Shown here: in pieces, positions 1 through 7,373 of the stretch
Layout of the letters: the number at the start of each line of letters is the position of its first letter
Numbering within the stretch: position 1 is the stretch's first letter
Source: Streptomyces sp. NRRL B-3428
Lineage (GTDB): Bacteria; Actinomycetota; Actinomycetes; Streptomycetales; Streptomycetaceae
Assembly: GCA_000721375.1 (NCBI GenBank)
Contig: JOGW01000014.1
Location: 140,328-204,327 of the forward strand
Direction: 5' to 3'
DNA: 64,000 nucleotides
Position numbers and translations under genes: made by a program
Notes under the pieces: model-generated
The model's database searches: none
What the model saw: the letters and a program-made list of their open reading frames with translations, nothing else
What the model was told of the DNA's origin: nothing

Positions 1-235
1 GAGCGCCTTCGAGTTCATCCGCGACTTCGTCGAACCAACCGCCGTACGGCCTGGAAGAAGGCCCCGGCAGACGTACGGAGCGGACGAGGCCGCCGTAACC
101 GGACGTGTCACCGCCGTTGTTGGCGCCGAACATGCCGCGCTGGACGCGGATCTCCTCGCCGTGCTCGCCGCGCTGACCCGGGAGGTTGGAGGCCCCCAGG
201 TCCTTCTCGGGGTTCACCCCGTTGTTGTCACTCAC
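1..235 (-). CDS. nuoC: NADH-quinone oxidoreductase subunit C, 5' part only
   Basis: This is the first 78 codons of the complex I subunit C gene; the rest lies beyond the left edge. The start is a GTG whose bases overlap the TGA of nuoB (GTGA), which implies translational coupling. The visible residues include [14 protein letters not shown] and a VRSVRLPG stretch that I recognise as the N-terminal segment of Streptomyces NuoC. NuoC is a hydrophilic peripheral-arm subunit that helps form the quinone-proximal part of complex I on the cytoplasmic side. The identity rests on this segment and on its position after nuoA-nuoB. Confidence 0.88.
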   Translation of the reverse strand, partial: MSDNNGVNPEKDLGASNLPGQRGEHGEEIRVQRGMFGANNGGDTSGYGGLVRSVRLPGPSSRPYGGWFDEVADELEGA

Positions 236-786
236 CGGAGCAGGCCCTTCATCTCGATCAGGGGGAGCGACTTGAGCGCCGCCTCCTCCGCCTCACGGGC
301 CGCCTCCTCGGCGTTCACGCCGAGCTTGGAGGTCTGGATCTTCTGGTGCAGCTTGAGGATCGCGTCCATCAGCATCTCGGGCCGCGGCGGACAGCCGGGC
401 AGATAGATGTCGACGGGGACGATGTGGTCGACGCCCTGGACGATCGCGTAGTTGTTGAACATGCCGCCGGACGAGGCGCAGACACCCATGGAGATGACCC
501 ACTTGGGGTTGGGCATCTGGTCGTAGACCTGGCGGAGGACCGGCGCCATCTTCTGGCTGACCCGGCCCGCGACGATCATCAGGTCCGCCTGGCGGGGCGA
601 ACCTCGGAACACCTCCATGCCGAAACGGGCGAGGTCATAGCGACCCGCGCCCGTCGTCATCATCTCGATGGCGCAACAAGCCAGGCCGAACGTGGCAGGG
701 AAGACGGACGCCTTGCGCACCCAGCCCGCTGCCTGTTCGACCGTCGTCAGCAGAAAGCCGCTCGGCAGCTTCTCTTCGAGTCCCAT
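232..786 (-). CDS. nuoB: NADH-quinone oxidoreductase subunit B
   Basis: NuoB carries the terminal iron-sulfur cluster N2, which passes electrons to menaquinone in respiratory complex I. The 184-residue protein has the family's four cluster ligands: the adjacent Cys37-Cys38 in LACCAIEMM, Cys103 in MGVCASSGG and Cys132 in LPGCPPRPE. The spacing of 65 and 29 residues is the standard one. It lies 18 bp after nuoA and overlaps nuoC by four bases, so all three are one leftward operon. Length and motifs are normal, and nothing suggests a second, specialised copy. Confidence 0.97.
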   Translation of the reverse strand: MGLEEKLPSGFLLTTVEQAAGWVRKASVFPATFGLACCAIEMMTTGAGRYDLARFGMEVFRGSPRQADLMIVAGRVSQKMAPVLRQVYDQMPNPKWVISMGVCASSGGMFNNYAIVQGVDHIVPVDIYLPGCPPRPEMLMDAILKLHQKIQTSKLGVNAEEAAREAEEAALKSLPLIEMKGLLR

Positions 787-804
787 TGGTGACCCCTCAG
801 CCCC

Positions 805-1164
805 TCAGTCCCATTCCAGGCCGCCGCGCCGCCACACATACGCATAGGCGACGAAGACGGTGAGCACGAAGAGCAACATCTCCACGAGCCCGAAAACACC
901 CAGGGCGTCGAAGGTGACCGCCCAGGGATAGAGGAAGACGATCTCGATATCGAAGATGATGAAGAGCATCGCCGTCAGGTAGTACTTGATCGGGAAACGC
1001 CCACCACCGGCCGGAGTCGGCGTCGGCTCGATACCGCACTCATAGGCTTCGAGTTTGGCGCGGTTGTACCGCTTTGGACCGATAAGCGTGGCCATGACCA
1101 CGGAGAAGATCGCAAAGCCGGCCCCTAGGGCTCCCAGTACGAGGATGGGCGCATAAGCGTTCAC
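805..1164 (-). CDS. nuoA: NADH-quinone oxidoreductase subunit A
   Basis: NuoA is a small membrane subunit of proton-pumping complex I. The 119 residues contain three hydrophobic segments (about 5-27, 64-86 and 91-111) and the conserved loop YECGIEPTPTPAGG between the first and second. The start is GTG with GGAGCG a few bases upstream. It is the promoter-proximal gene of the nuo operon, and the upstream region holds a Rex-type operator, so redox control is likely. Confidence 0.96.
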   Translation of the reverse strand: MNAYAPILVLGALGAGFAIFSVVMATLIGPKRYNRAKLEAYECGIEPTPTPAGGGRFPIKYYLTAMLFIIFDIEIVFLYPWAVTFDALGVFGLVEMLLFVLTVFVAYAYVWRRGGLEWD

Positions 1165-1240
1165 CGCTCCTCGCTCCTCTCAGTCGGCATTGACTGCTTC
1201 GGCGGACGGGGGCACGTGCCCCGGCTCACCAAGATCGTGC

Positions 1241-1260
1241 TTATGTGAGGCAGTTCACAA
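1241..1260 (-). promoter_or_regulatory. Putative Rex operator of the nuo operon
   Basis: On the nuoA strand the site reads ttgtgaactgcctcacataa. This has the TGTGA-N6-TCACA core of the Rex operator, with extra T/A matches outside. It sits 77-96 bp upstream of the nuoA start. Rex of Streptomyces is known to repress nuo, cyd and rex-hem genes when NADH/NAD+ is low. Assignment is by motif and context only. Confidence 0.72.
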
Positions 1261-1398
1261 GCCCAACTGCCCCGCATCCTATGCCTGCCGGTCTGTGATC
1301 TGCGACACGGGGTACGACAACGCCTTTGTGATCTCCACCACCTGACGAAGGATCATGAAGTCGGATGAGCGGTGATCTTCATACGCGAAGCTCCGAGG

Positions 1399-1417
1399 TG
1401 ATCACCAATGGTGATCA
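1399..1417. promoter_or_regulatory. Perfect 8-bp-arm inverted repeat (unknown operator)
   Basis: The sequence tgatcacc-aat-ggtgatca is a perfect dyad in the nuoA/NlpC intergenic region. Further GTGATC hexamers lie at 1295, 1328 and 1372, all in the same orientation as the two inside the dyad. This looks like a binding array for an unidentified regulator. Confidence 0.45.
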
Positions 1418-1865
1418 ATTAGCTTGTTACCCCTGGTCACGAAGGTGTGCGCACTATCAAGCGATGGCAGTCGCAAGCAAATTGGCGCCCTCTGCGAGAG
1501 CCTGATAAGGCGAGCCTTCCCTCGCTCGGGGGACCTCTTCGTACGGACGCTGACGCGTGCACGCGTTCACGAGCGGGACCGGCTCCGTTCGCGCACGAGC
1601 CGGGGCGAAAGTTCACGGCCGAGTAACGGAGACCTTTTCGTGACCTGCGCCACACCCACGAGCCGCCGGAACAACGGGGCTTGGCCAATGACGTGAAGGG
1701 GTGGTAAGCGTCAGGCAAATCGGGCGTTATTTGGAAAACCCATGATCACAGCGCCGATCAAGCCTGTCCGTATTGCCCGTTACGGCGTCAATAAGCGCCG
1801 ACACGCGCGGGATTCGGCTTGATCGCTCGCAACTGTGGCGCAGCACACGTTTCTTGAAGGGAACC

Positions 1866-1877
1866 ATGACCCCCTGA
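1866..1877 (+). promoter_or_regulatory. Three-codon upstream ORF (Met-Thr-Pro-stop) before the NlpC/P60 gene
   Basis: An ATG preceded by GAAGGG reads three codons and stops 13 bp before the downstream ATG at 1891. The downstream start has no Shine-Dalgarno of its own, so ribosomes may load here and reinitiate. Confidence 0.35.
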
Positions 1878-1890
1878 TAGCGGTTGTCTC

Positions 1891-2679
1891 ATGTCCCACA
1901 CCGCTCACATACCCAGCCACCGGAAGCCCCGCCCGCAGCGCACCACCAAGCTGCGCGCAGGAGTTGCCGGTGGCGTCCTCAGCACCCTCGCGGTGGCCGG
2001 CACCACCGGAATGGCGAACGCAGCTGCCGAGCCGGTGACCGAGACCATCGAAATGCCCACGCTCACCACGGAGCTGGCGACCCAGGTGGCCGCCACGGCG
2101 GACGCCACCCAGCAGGCGGCCGACGCGTACAAGCTCCAGGCGGAGCAGGACGCGGCCGTCGAGAAGGCGGCCAAGGACGCCAAGGAGGCGAAGGACGAGG
2201 CGAAGGCCAAGGCCGCCGCCAAGAAGCGCGCCGCCGAGCGTGCGGCCAAGGAGCGCGCCGCTCGCGACTCCGAGCGCTCCACCCTCAGCACCGCCTCCGC
2301 TTCCACCTCCTCGGCCCCGGCCTCCGGCTCCATCGGCGCCGTCATCTCCTTCCTGAAGGCTCAGGTCGGCGACGCGTACGTCATGGGCGGCACCGGCCCC
2401 AACTCGTGGGACTGCTCGGGCCTCGTCCAGGCCGCGTTCCGCCAGGCCGGCGTGGAGCTCCCCCGTGTCTCCGGCGCCCAGTCGACGGCCGGCACCGAGG
2501 TCGGCACGTCCAACCTCCAGGTCGGCGACATCCTCTACTGGGGCGGCAAGGGCTCCGCGTACCACACGGGTGTCTACATCGGTAACGGCCAGTACCTGGA
2601 CGCGGCCAACCCCTCGAAGGGTGTCGTCATCCAGGACCTGTCCGGCTACCCGGCTTCGGGCGCTGTGCGCGTCCTGTAG
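1891..2679 (+). CDS. Secreted NlpC/P60 family peptidoglycan hydrolase
   Basis: The product probably cleaves peptide cross-links of peptidoglycan outside the cell. It has a basic N-terminus and signal peptide (about residues 1-46, AGTTGMANAAA), an Ala/Lys/Glu-rich coiled coil at about 70-128 with AKAKAAAKKRAAERAAKERA, and a C-terminal NlpC/P60 domain (145-262). The nucleophile is Cys175 in NSWDCSGLVQAAF and the general base His225 in AYHTGVYIG. The position usually holding a third polar His/Asn/Gln appears to be Asp237 (QYLDAAN). Length is normal for the coiled-coil plus NlpC class. A strong hairpin terminator follows at once. Confidence 0.93.
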   Translation: MSHTAHIPSHRKPRPQRTTKLRAGVAGGVLSTLAVAGTTGMANAAAEPVTETIEMPTLTTELATQVAATADATQQAADAYKLQAEQDAAVEKAAKDAKEAKDEAKAKAAAKKRAAERAAKERAARDSERSTLSTASASTSSAPASGSIGAVISFLKAQVGDAYVMGGTGPNSWDCSGLVQAAFRQAGVELPRVSGAQSTAGTEVGTSNLQVGDILYWGGKGSAYHTGVYIGNGQYLDAANPSKGVVIQDLSGYPASGAVRVL

Positions 2680-2692
2680 TCCTTATGCATGG

Positions 2693-2733
2693 CCGAAGGG
2701 CCGCCACTCCTCGGGGGAGTGGCGGCCCTTCGG
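2693..2733. terminator. Bidirectional hairpin terminator
   Basis: A perfect 18-bp stem (2693-2710 with 2716-2733) and a 5-base loop lie between convergent genes. There is no T-run, as is usual in Streptomyces. Confidence 0.85.
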
Positions 2734-2756
2734 CGTGCGAGCGGCGCCCCTTCTGC

Positions 2757-3194
2757 CTACTTCTGGTTGATGGGCCACCAGGTGATGGTCTCCCACGGAG
2801 CGCAGTCGCTGGTGGCCGCTGTGCCCTTGCAGATCCACAGGTATCCGGTGGTGGTGACGTCGTAGTCCTCGCGCACGTCGACCGCGACCGATCCGGGGCC
2901 GCAGATTTCGGCCTGCTTGCTGGCGGGGCTCCCGGCGAAGTCGTCGATGAACATCGTCCACACCGCGTAACAGCCGTCGCCGGTGTTGGAGAGGGTGCCG
3001 TCGAGGACCAGGTCGTCCGAGAAGGAGCCGCTCGGCTCGATCCACCGCAGCCCCGCCGCGGTGGCCGTTTCGAACTCGGTCGACCACTCGACGCCGGCGG
3101 CGGAGCGGACTTCGCTCGCGGACGCCGGCGTGGTGAGGACCAGTGCCAGGCCGACCGCAGCGGCGGCGGGCACTGCACGGAAGAGTGTGCGCAT
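2757..3194 (-). CDS. Small secreted protein of unknown function
   Basis: I do not recognise a family. The 145-residue product starts with a clear signal peptide (RTLFRAVPAAAAVGLALVL, cleavage near PASAS at about 27). The mature part is acidic, rich in Thr and aromatic residues, and has four cysteines (CYAVW, EICG, WICKG and SDCAP) that could form two disulfides outside the cell. It looks like a compact beta-rich extracellular domain. It is transcribed alone, facing the NlpC/P60 gene, with about 100 bp to the next upstream gene. Confidence 0.75.
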   Translation of the reverse strand: MRTLFRAVPAAAAVGLALVLTTPASASEVRSAAGVEWSTEFETATAAGLRWIEPSGSFSDDLVLDGTLSNTGDGCYAVWTMFIDDFAGSPASKQAEICGPGSVAVDVREDYDVTTTGYLWICKGTAATSDCAPWETITWWPINQK

Positions 3195-3298
3195 CGGGTG
3201 AACTCCTCATTCTGCTTGGGGACAGAGAGAGTTCAGCGTTACGGGAGCAACTACCCGAGCCCTATATTCAGCGTCCTCACGTCAGGTAATCCGCGTCC

Positions 3299-4021
3299 TC
3301 ACGTCAGGACCACACATCCCTGTCGCTCGAGTCGGGTGACGACGGGCGTGGACGGGTCGATTCCGTTCCAGCGCACATCCAGCTTCTCCAGCGCCGGCAG
3401 CCGTTCGAGGAAGTCGGGCAGGCGGCTCAGGCGGTTGCTCCTCAGGTCGATCTGCCGGAGCAGCGTCAGGTCGGCCAGAGGTGCCGGAACCTCGGTGAAC
3501 ACATTGTCGCGAAGGTCCAGTTGGCGTAGTTCGCGAAGTTCACCGACCGTCGACGGCAGGTGGTCGATGGCGTTTCCGCGCAACCACAGCTCGCGCAGCC
3601 GCCCGAGCCTGCCGATGGAGTCGGGCAGCGCGCTCAGCCGGCAGTGCTGCGCCCTCAGCTCGACGAGGCCGGCCATCGCACCGATCGCCTCGGGCAGAGC
3701 GGCGAGCGGGTTCTCGCCGACGTTGAGGTAGCGCAGCCGGGACAGCCGTCCCAGCGTCGGGGGAAGCTGCGTCAGACGGTTGTCGTGCAGATAGAGGAAG
3801 TCACTGAGCTGCGCCAGGTCCCCCAGCTCGTCGGGGACGGCGGTGAGTGCGTTGTGGCCGAGGTCCAGGGTGCGCAGACCGGTCAGGTTCCCGATCCTCG
3901 GCGAGAGTTCCGTAAGTCCGTTGTCCGCGAGGATCAGCACGCGGAGCTCGGCCTGCTCCCAGACCGGCTCCGGGACCTGTCCGAGCTGTTGCCGCCACAG
4001 ATTCAGCACGTCCTGGGCCAC
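3299..4021 (-). CDS. Leucine-rich repeat protein
   Basis: The 240-residue protein is almost entirely leucine-rich repeats of about 23 residues. At least eight repeats follow the LxxLxLxxNxLxxLP pattern, e.g. LRTLDLGHNALTAVP and LRYLNVGENPLAALP. There is no signal peptide or membrane segment, so a cytoplasmic protein-binding role is likely. The partner is unknown. The GTG start is one base from the TGA of the upstream gene, so the two are translationally coupled. Stand-alone bacterial LRR proteins of this size have no general function, and none is claimed. Confidence 0.85.
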   Translation of the reverse strand: MAQDVLNLWRQQLGQVPEPVWEQAELRVLILADNGLTELSPRIGNLTGLRTLDLGHNALTAVPDELGDLAQLSDFLYLHDNRLTQLPPTLGRLSRLRYLNVGENPLAALPEAIGAMAGLVELRAQHCRLSALPDSIGRLGRLRELWLRGNAIDHLPSTVGELRELRQLDLRDNVFTEVPAPLADLTLLRQIDLRSNRLSRLPDFLERLPALEKLDVRWNGIDPSTPVVTRLERQGCVVLT

Positions 4022-4022
4022 C

Positions 4023-4535
4023 TCAGGTTCCCTCGGCCGTCAGGTGGTAGGTCGTGTCCACCCAGAAGCCGCGGCCCGTGTCGGCCTTGATCTCCAGGAC
4101 GTACTCCCCGGGGGCCAGCGCGGTGAGCGCGCCCCACAGGCCCCACGTGTGACGGCGCTCGCCTTCCTGGGCGAACTGGCCGGAGAACTGCGTCAGTTCC
4201 AGCGGATTGCCGTTCAGCCAGGCCTCGGCCCGGGCGACCGGCATCCTCGGCGGCGACTGGTCCAGACGGCCGCGTACGGTCTGGATGTTGAAGACCGGGA
4301 AGAACACCGGCCGGTCCGGCGGAATCACACACGTACGCGCGACTTTGCCCCCGTACGTACCCGCCAGGAACCACAGGTCGTCCGGCTGGTTCCAGCCGGC
4401 ATGCTCCCCCGTCTCGTCCCGGACGGGGCTCGCGTCGTCCGGCGCGGACAGCGCCCACTGCCACCAGCGCCCGGCCAGCGCCCCGCCCACGCGGGGCGTG
4501 AGCCGCCAGGAGCCGTCCGGTATCGCCTCGTTCAC
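4023..4535 (-). CDS. WWxW-motif protein of unknown function, coupled to the LRR gene
   Basis: The GTG start is chosen because AAGGAG lies about 9 bases upstream; a longer frame would run into the divergent DUF952 gene. The 170-residue protein has AGRWWQWALS near residue 30, then DETGEHAGWNQPDDLWFLAG, a Cys-containing RTCVIP and PVFFPVFN. From memory this set recurs in an uncharacterised bacterial family, often secreted, but no signal peptide is seen here. The C-terminal half (ALAPGEYVLEIKAD) looks like a beta-sandwich. It is the first gene of a two-gene unit with the LRR protein, so the products may bind each other. Confidence 0.7.
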   Translation of the reverse strand: MNEAIPDGSWRLTPRVGGALAGRWWQWALSAPDDASPVRDETGEHAGWNQPDDLWFLAGTYGGKVARTCVIPPDRPVFFPVFNIQTVRGRLDQSPPRMPVARAEAWLNGNPLELTQFSGQFAQEGERRHTWGLWGALTALAPGEYVLEIKADTGRGFWVDTTYHLTAEGT

Positions 4536-4593
4536 GGTCCCCACTCCTTGTCCTGTGCGCCGGCCCGCAGCGCCGTTGTTACGCTCGGCCGTC

Positions 4594-4941
4594 ATGACGG
4601 AGATCCTGCACCTCACCGAACGGGCCCTGTGGGACGAGGCCGCCCGTACGGGTTCGTACGAGCAGTCCACCCGCGGGCGCACCCTCGCCGAGGAGGGGTT
4701 CATCCACTGCTCGACCCGCCAGCAGCTGCCGGACGTGGCGCGGTTCCTCTACGGCAAGGATCCGCACCACGGCGAGCTCGTCGTCCTGGTGGTCGACACG
4801 GAGCGTCTGACGGCCCCCGTCCGCTACGAGGCCGCGAAGCCGGGCGGGCCCGAGTACCCGCACGTCTACGGCCCGATCCCCACGGACGCGGTCGTCGGCC
4901 TGGAGCCCTGGCCCGCTCGGCCCCCGGGCCTCAGGCCCTAG
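4594..4941 (+). CDS. DUF952 family protein
   Basis: The 115-residue product has the compact DUF952 layout: HLTERALWDEAARTG at the start, then GFIHCSTRQQLPDVA, a HGELVVLVVDTERL strand and a C-terminal YPHVYGPIPTDAVV. The conserved FIHCST segment is the family hallmark. The biochemical role of the family is not established. The ATG at 4594 is chosen because upstream codons overlap the divergent gene and lose coding bias. It converges on the reductase gene with only three bases between stops. Confidence 0.85.
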   Translation: MTEILHLTERALWDEAARTGSYEQSTRGRTLAEEGFIHCSTRQQLPDVARFLYGKDPHHGELVVLVVDTERLTAPVRYEAAKPGGPEYPHVYGPIPTDAVVGLEPWPARPPGLRP

Positions 4942-4944
4942 GCC

Positions 4945-6261
4945 CTAGGCCTTCGGGGCCACCTTCGACAGACCGTTGATGATCCGGTCCATCGCGTCGC
5001 CGCCCGTCGGATCCGTCAGGTTCGCCAGCATCTTGAGCGTGAAGCGCATCAGCATCGGGTGCGTCAGGCCCCGCTGCGTGGCGATCTTCATGACGCGCGG
5101 GTTGCCGATCAGCTTCACGAACGCACGGCCCAGCGTGTAGTAGCCGCCGTACGTGTCCTTGAGGACCTTCGGATAGCGCGCGAGGGCCAACTCCCGCTGC
5201 GCGGGCGTCTGGCGGGCGTGCGCCTGGACGATGACATCGGCCGCGATCTGGCCGGACTCCATGGCGTACGCGATGCCCTCGCCGTTGAACGGGTTCACCA
5301 GACCGCCCGCGTCGCCGACGAGCAGCAGCCCCTTCGTGTAGTGGGGCTGGCGGTTGAAGGCCATGGGGAGAGCCGCGCCGCGGATCGGCATCGTCATGTT
5401 CTCGGGCGTGTAACCCCAGTCCTCCGGCATCGAGGCGCACCAGGCCTTGAGGACCTCGCGCCAGTCCAGCTCGCGGAAGGCCTTGGAGGAGTTGAGGATG
5501 CCGAGGCCGACGTTCGAGGTGCCGTCGCCCATGCCGAAGATCCAGCCGTAGCCGGGAAGCAGCCGGTCCTCGCCCGGGCCGCGCTTGTCCCACAGCTCCA
5601 GCCAGGACTCGAGGTAGTCGTCGTCGTGGCGCGGCGAGGTGAAGTACGTGCGGACCGCGACGCCCATCGGGCGGTCCTCGCGGCGGTGCAGGCCCATGGC
5701 GAGGGAGATACGCGAGGAGTTGCCGTCGGCCGCGACCACCAGCGGGGCGTGGAAGGTGACTTCCTTCTTCTCCTCGCCGAGCTTGGCGTGCACGCCGATG
5801 ATCGCGCCGGTGCGGTCGTCGAGGATCGGGGCGCCCACGTTGCAGCGCTCGTAGAGCCGCGCGCCCGCCTTCTGCGCCTGGCGCGCGAGCTGCTCGTCGA
5901 AGTCGTCGCGCTTACGGACCAGGCCGTAGTCCGGGTACGAGGCGAGCTCCGGCCAGTCGAGCTGCAGCCGCACCCCGCCACCGATGATGCGCAGGCCCTT
6001 GTTGCGCAGCCAGCCGGCCTCCTCGGAGATGTCGATGCCCATCGACACCAACTGCTTGGTGGCGCGCGGGGTCAGACCGTCGCCGCAGACCTTCTCGCGC
6101 GGGAACGCGGTCTTCTCCAGGAGCAGAACGTCGAGTCCGGCCTTCGCCAGGTAGTACGCCGTCGTGGATCCGGCAGGTCCGGCTCCGACCACGATGACAT
6201 CGGCTGTGCTCTCGGCGTTGCCTGAGGGCTTGGTCAGCAAGTCGGAGAGGGGCTCGGTCAC
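4945..6261 (-). CDS. Geranylgeranyl reductase family FAD-dependent oxidoreductase (possible menaquinone side-chain reductase)
   Basis: The 438-residue enzyme belongs to the flavoprotein family that hydrogenates isoprenoid double bonds. The dinucleotide-binding motif VVGAGPAGS is at residues 24-32, the family motif PREKVCGDGLTP with Cys59 follows, and the second FAD motif GDAGGLVNPFNGEGI is at about 290-305. Mycobacterial MenJ, of the same family, reduces one unit of the menaquinone tail, and Streptomyces has partly saturated menaquinones. Nearby nuo, mqnC and menG fit such a role, but this is inference; phytoene- or lipid-directed reduction is possible. The start is GTG. Confidence 0.85.
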   Translation of the reverse strand: MTEPLSDLLTKPSGNAESTADVIVVGAGPAGSTTAYYLAKAGLDVLLLEKTAFPREKVCGDGLTPRATKQLVSMGIDISEEAGWLRNKGLRIIGGGVRLQLDWPELASYPDYGLVRKRDDFDEQLARQAQKAGARLYERCNVGAPILDDRTGAIIGVHAKLGEEKKEVTFHAPLVVAADGNSSRISLAMGLHRREDRPMGVAVRTYFTSPRHDDDYLESWLELWDKRGPGEDRLLPGYGWIFGMGDGTSNVGLGILNSSKAFRELDWREVLKAWCASMPEDWGYTPENMTMPIRGAALPMAFNRQPHYTKGLLLVGDAGGLVNPFNGEGIAYAMESGQIAADVIVQAHARQTPAQRELALARYPKVLKDTYGGYYTLGRAFVKLIGNPRVMKIATQRGLTHPMLMRFTLKMLANLTDPTGGDAMDRIINGLSKVAPKA

Positions 6262-6360
6262 GGCGGGTTCTCCCCTGGCGTAAGGAATCTAGGTGCTGAA
6301 CAGCACGGGACAGGGGCAGTCTATGGGGGCGACTTGATCACGAACCGAAGGGCTGCCCGC

Positions 6361-6888
6361 ATGACGCCACGTACGCCGTCCCTCGCGCCTCTGCCCGCCG
6401 ACCGGCTCCGTGTCCCGACCGAGGAGGACGCGTACACCTGGCACCGGGTGTTCGACGACCCCGAGGTGATGGAGTTCCACGGCGGGAAGTCCGCCGAGGT
6501 GTCGGTGTACGAGGAGCTCACCGCACGCCAGCGCCGCCATGACGCCGAACTCGGCTTCTGTTTCTGGACGATCCTCGACGAGCACGGCGAGGTGGCCGGC
6601 TTCACGGGCGCACAGCCCTGGCCGCATCAGGAGTGGGGTCCGGTCGGCGCCATGGAGATCGGCTGGCGGCTCGGCCGGTCCGCGTGGGGCAAGGGCCTCG
6701 CGACAGGCGCCGCGCTCACGACACTGGAGCGGCTCAAGGAGGCCGGTGTGCCGGAGGTGATGGCGATGGTCAACGCCGAGAACCACCGCTCGATCGCCGT
6801 CTGCGAGCGGCTCGGGATGGAGCTGGCCGAGGTGTTCCTGACTCCTGTGGGCAACAAGCGCGGACACAGGTACCGGCTGGCGCTCTGA
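6361..6888 (+). CDS. GNAT family N-acetyltransferase (RimJ/RimL-like)
   Basis: The product has the Acetyltransf_3 layout: PADRLRVPTEEDAYTWHRVF at the start, a central GEVAGFTGAQPW strand, then MEIGWRLGRSAWGKGLATGA, which contains the acetyl-CoA pyrophosphate-binding loop, and NHRSIAVCERLGMELAEVF. This subfamily acetylates protein N-termini, amino groups of ribosomal proteins or small molecules; the substrate here is unknown. The ATG at 6361 is preferred to a TTG 27 bases upstream because GAAGGG lies in range. It is transcribed alone, divergently from the reductase gene. Confidence 0.88.
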   Translation: MTPRTPSLAPLPADRLRVPTEEDAYTWHRVFDDPEVMEFHGGKSAEVSVYEELTARQRRHDAELGFCFWTILDEHGEVAGFTGAQPWPHQEWGPVGAMEIGWRLGRSAWGKGLATGAALTTLERLKEAGVPEVMAMVNAENHRSIAVCERLGMELAEVFLTPVGNKRGHRYRLAL

Positions 6889-6929
6889 GCCCTGCGCGCA
6901 CCGGTCCGCCGGGCCCGGCACCGACCGGT

Positions 6930-6955
6930 CCACCGCCTTCCGGAAGGACCGGTGG
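6930..6955 (+). terminator. Possible weak hairpin terminator after the GNAT gene
   Basis: The sequence ccaccgccttcc / ggaaggaccggtgg can pair with a two-base bulge and a very tight loop. There is no T-run. Confidence 0.35.
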
Positions 6956-6982
6956 CCGTTTACCCTTCGTACACGGCTGGGG

Positions 6983-7339
6983 GTGACGGCTTTGCGCAGA
7001 AAACCCGAAGTGACCGTCCCGAAGTTCGTCGGTCAGATGGCGATGGACGTCCGCGAACAGGCCGCGCTGGCCGGCCTGTTGGTCGACGCCCCGCAGGAGC
7101 CCGACTTCCCGTTCATGGTGACCGATTACGTCGTACGGCAGTTTCCCGAGCCCGGTGCGCGGGTGCCGTTCGGCGCCGTCGTGACGATCTGGTTCGACTT
7201 CGGGCCCGACGAGGGCGAGGGCGGCAGCGGCGTCCGCGAACCGCGCACGCCACGACCGCCGCGGGGCGGGATGCAACGGGAGTTGGACGAGCCCGGTGAG
7301 CACGGCGGCAGCGGGGAGTGGATTCTGCCGGTGCGGTGA
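6983..7339 (+). CDS. Small PASTA-domain protein
   Basis: The 118-residue product is one PASTA domain: VTVPKFVGQMAMDVREQAAL, then GLLVDAP, VVRQFPEPGARVPFGAVVTI and WFDFG. A disordered Gly/Pro/Arg-rich tail follows. PASTA domains in kinases and penicillin-binding proteins bind muropeptides, but this protein has no kinase domain, signal peptide or membrane segment, so its ligand and location are unclear. The start could be the GTG used here or a TTG nine bases later (MRRKPEV), which has GGGGGTG upstream. It converges on the large membrane-protein gene. Confidence 0.78.
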   Translation: MTALRRKPEVTVPKFVGQMAMDVREQAALAGLLVDAPQEPDFPFMVTDYVVRQFPEPGARVPFGAVVTIWFDFGPDEGEGGSGVREPRTPRPPRGGMQRELDEPGEHGGSGEWILPVR

Positions 7340-7373
7340 CTGAGCTGTGCCGGTGCGGTGAGGTGCGGGCCGG

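Larger units (their letters stand above)
1165..1890. other. Divergent intergenic region between nuoA and the NlpC/P60 gene
   Basis: This stretch of about 725 bp has no convincing protein gene; the open frames in it lack family features. It holds a Rex-like dyad (1241-1260), a perfect 14-bp palindrome ggggcacgtgcccc (1209-1222), a 19-bp dyad at 1399-1417 within a cluster of GTGATC hexamers, and a three-codon upstream ORF just before the NlpC/P60 start. I looked for the c-di-AMP (ydaO-type) riboswitch that often precedes actinobacterial cell-wall hydrolase genes and did not recognise its conserved blocks. Confidence 0.7.

Noticed and set aside
1424..1718. Open frames on both strands between nuoA and the NlpC/P60 gene
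   Set aside because: Their codon bias is poor, they show no family motif, and they lie opposite each other over regulatory repeats.
1600..1890. c-di-AMP (ydaO-type) riboswitch before the NlpC/P60 gene
   Set aside because: The conserved blocks of that riboswitch could not be found in the upstream sequence.
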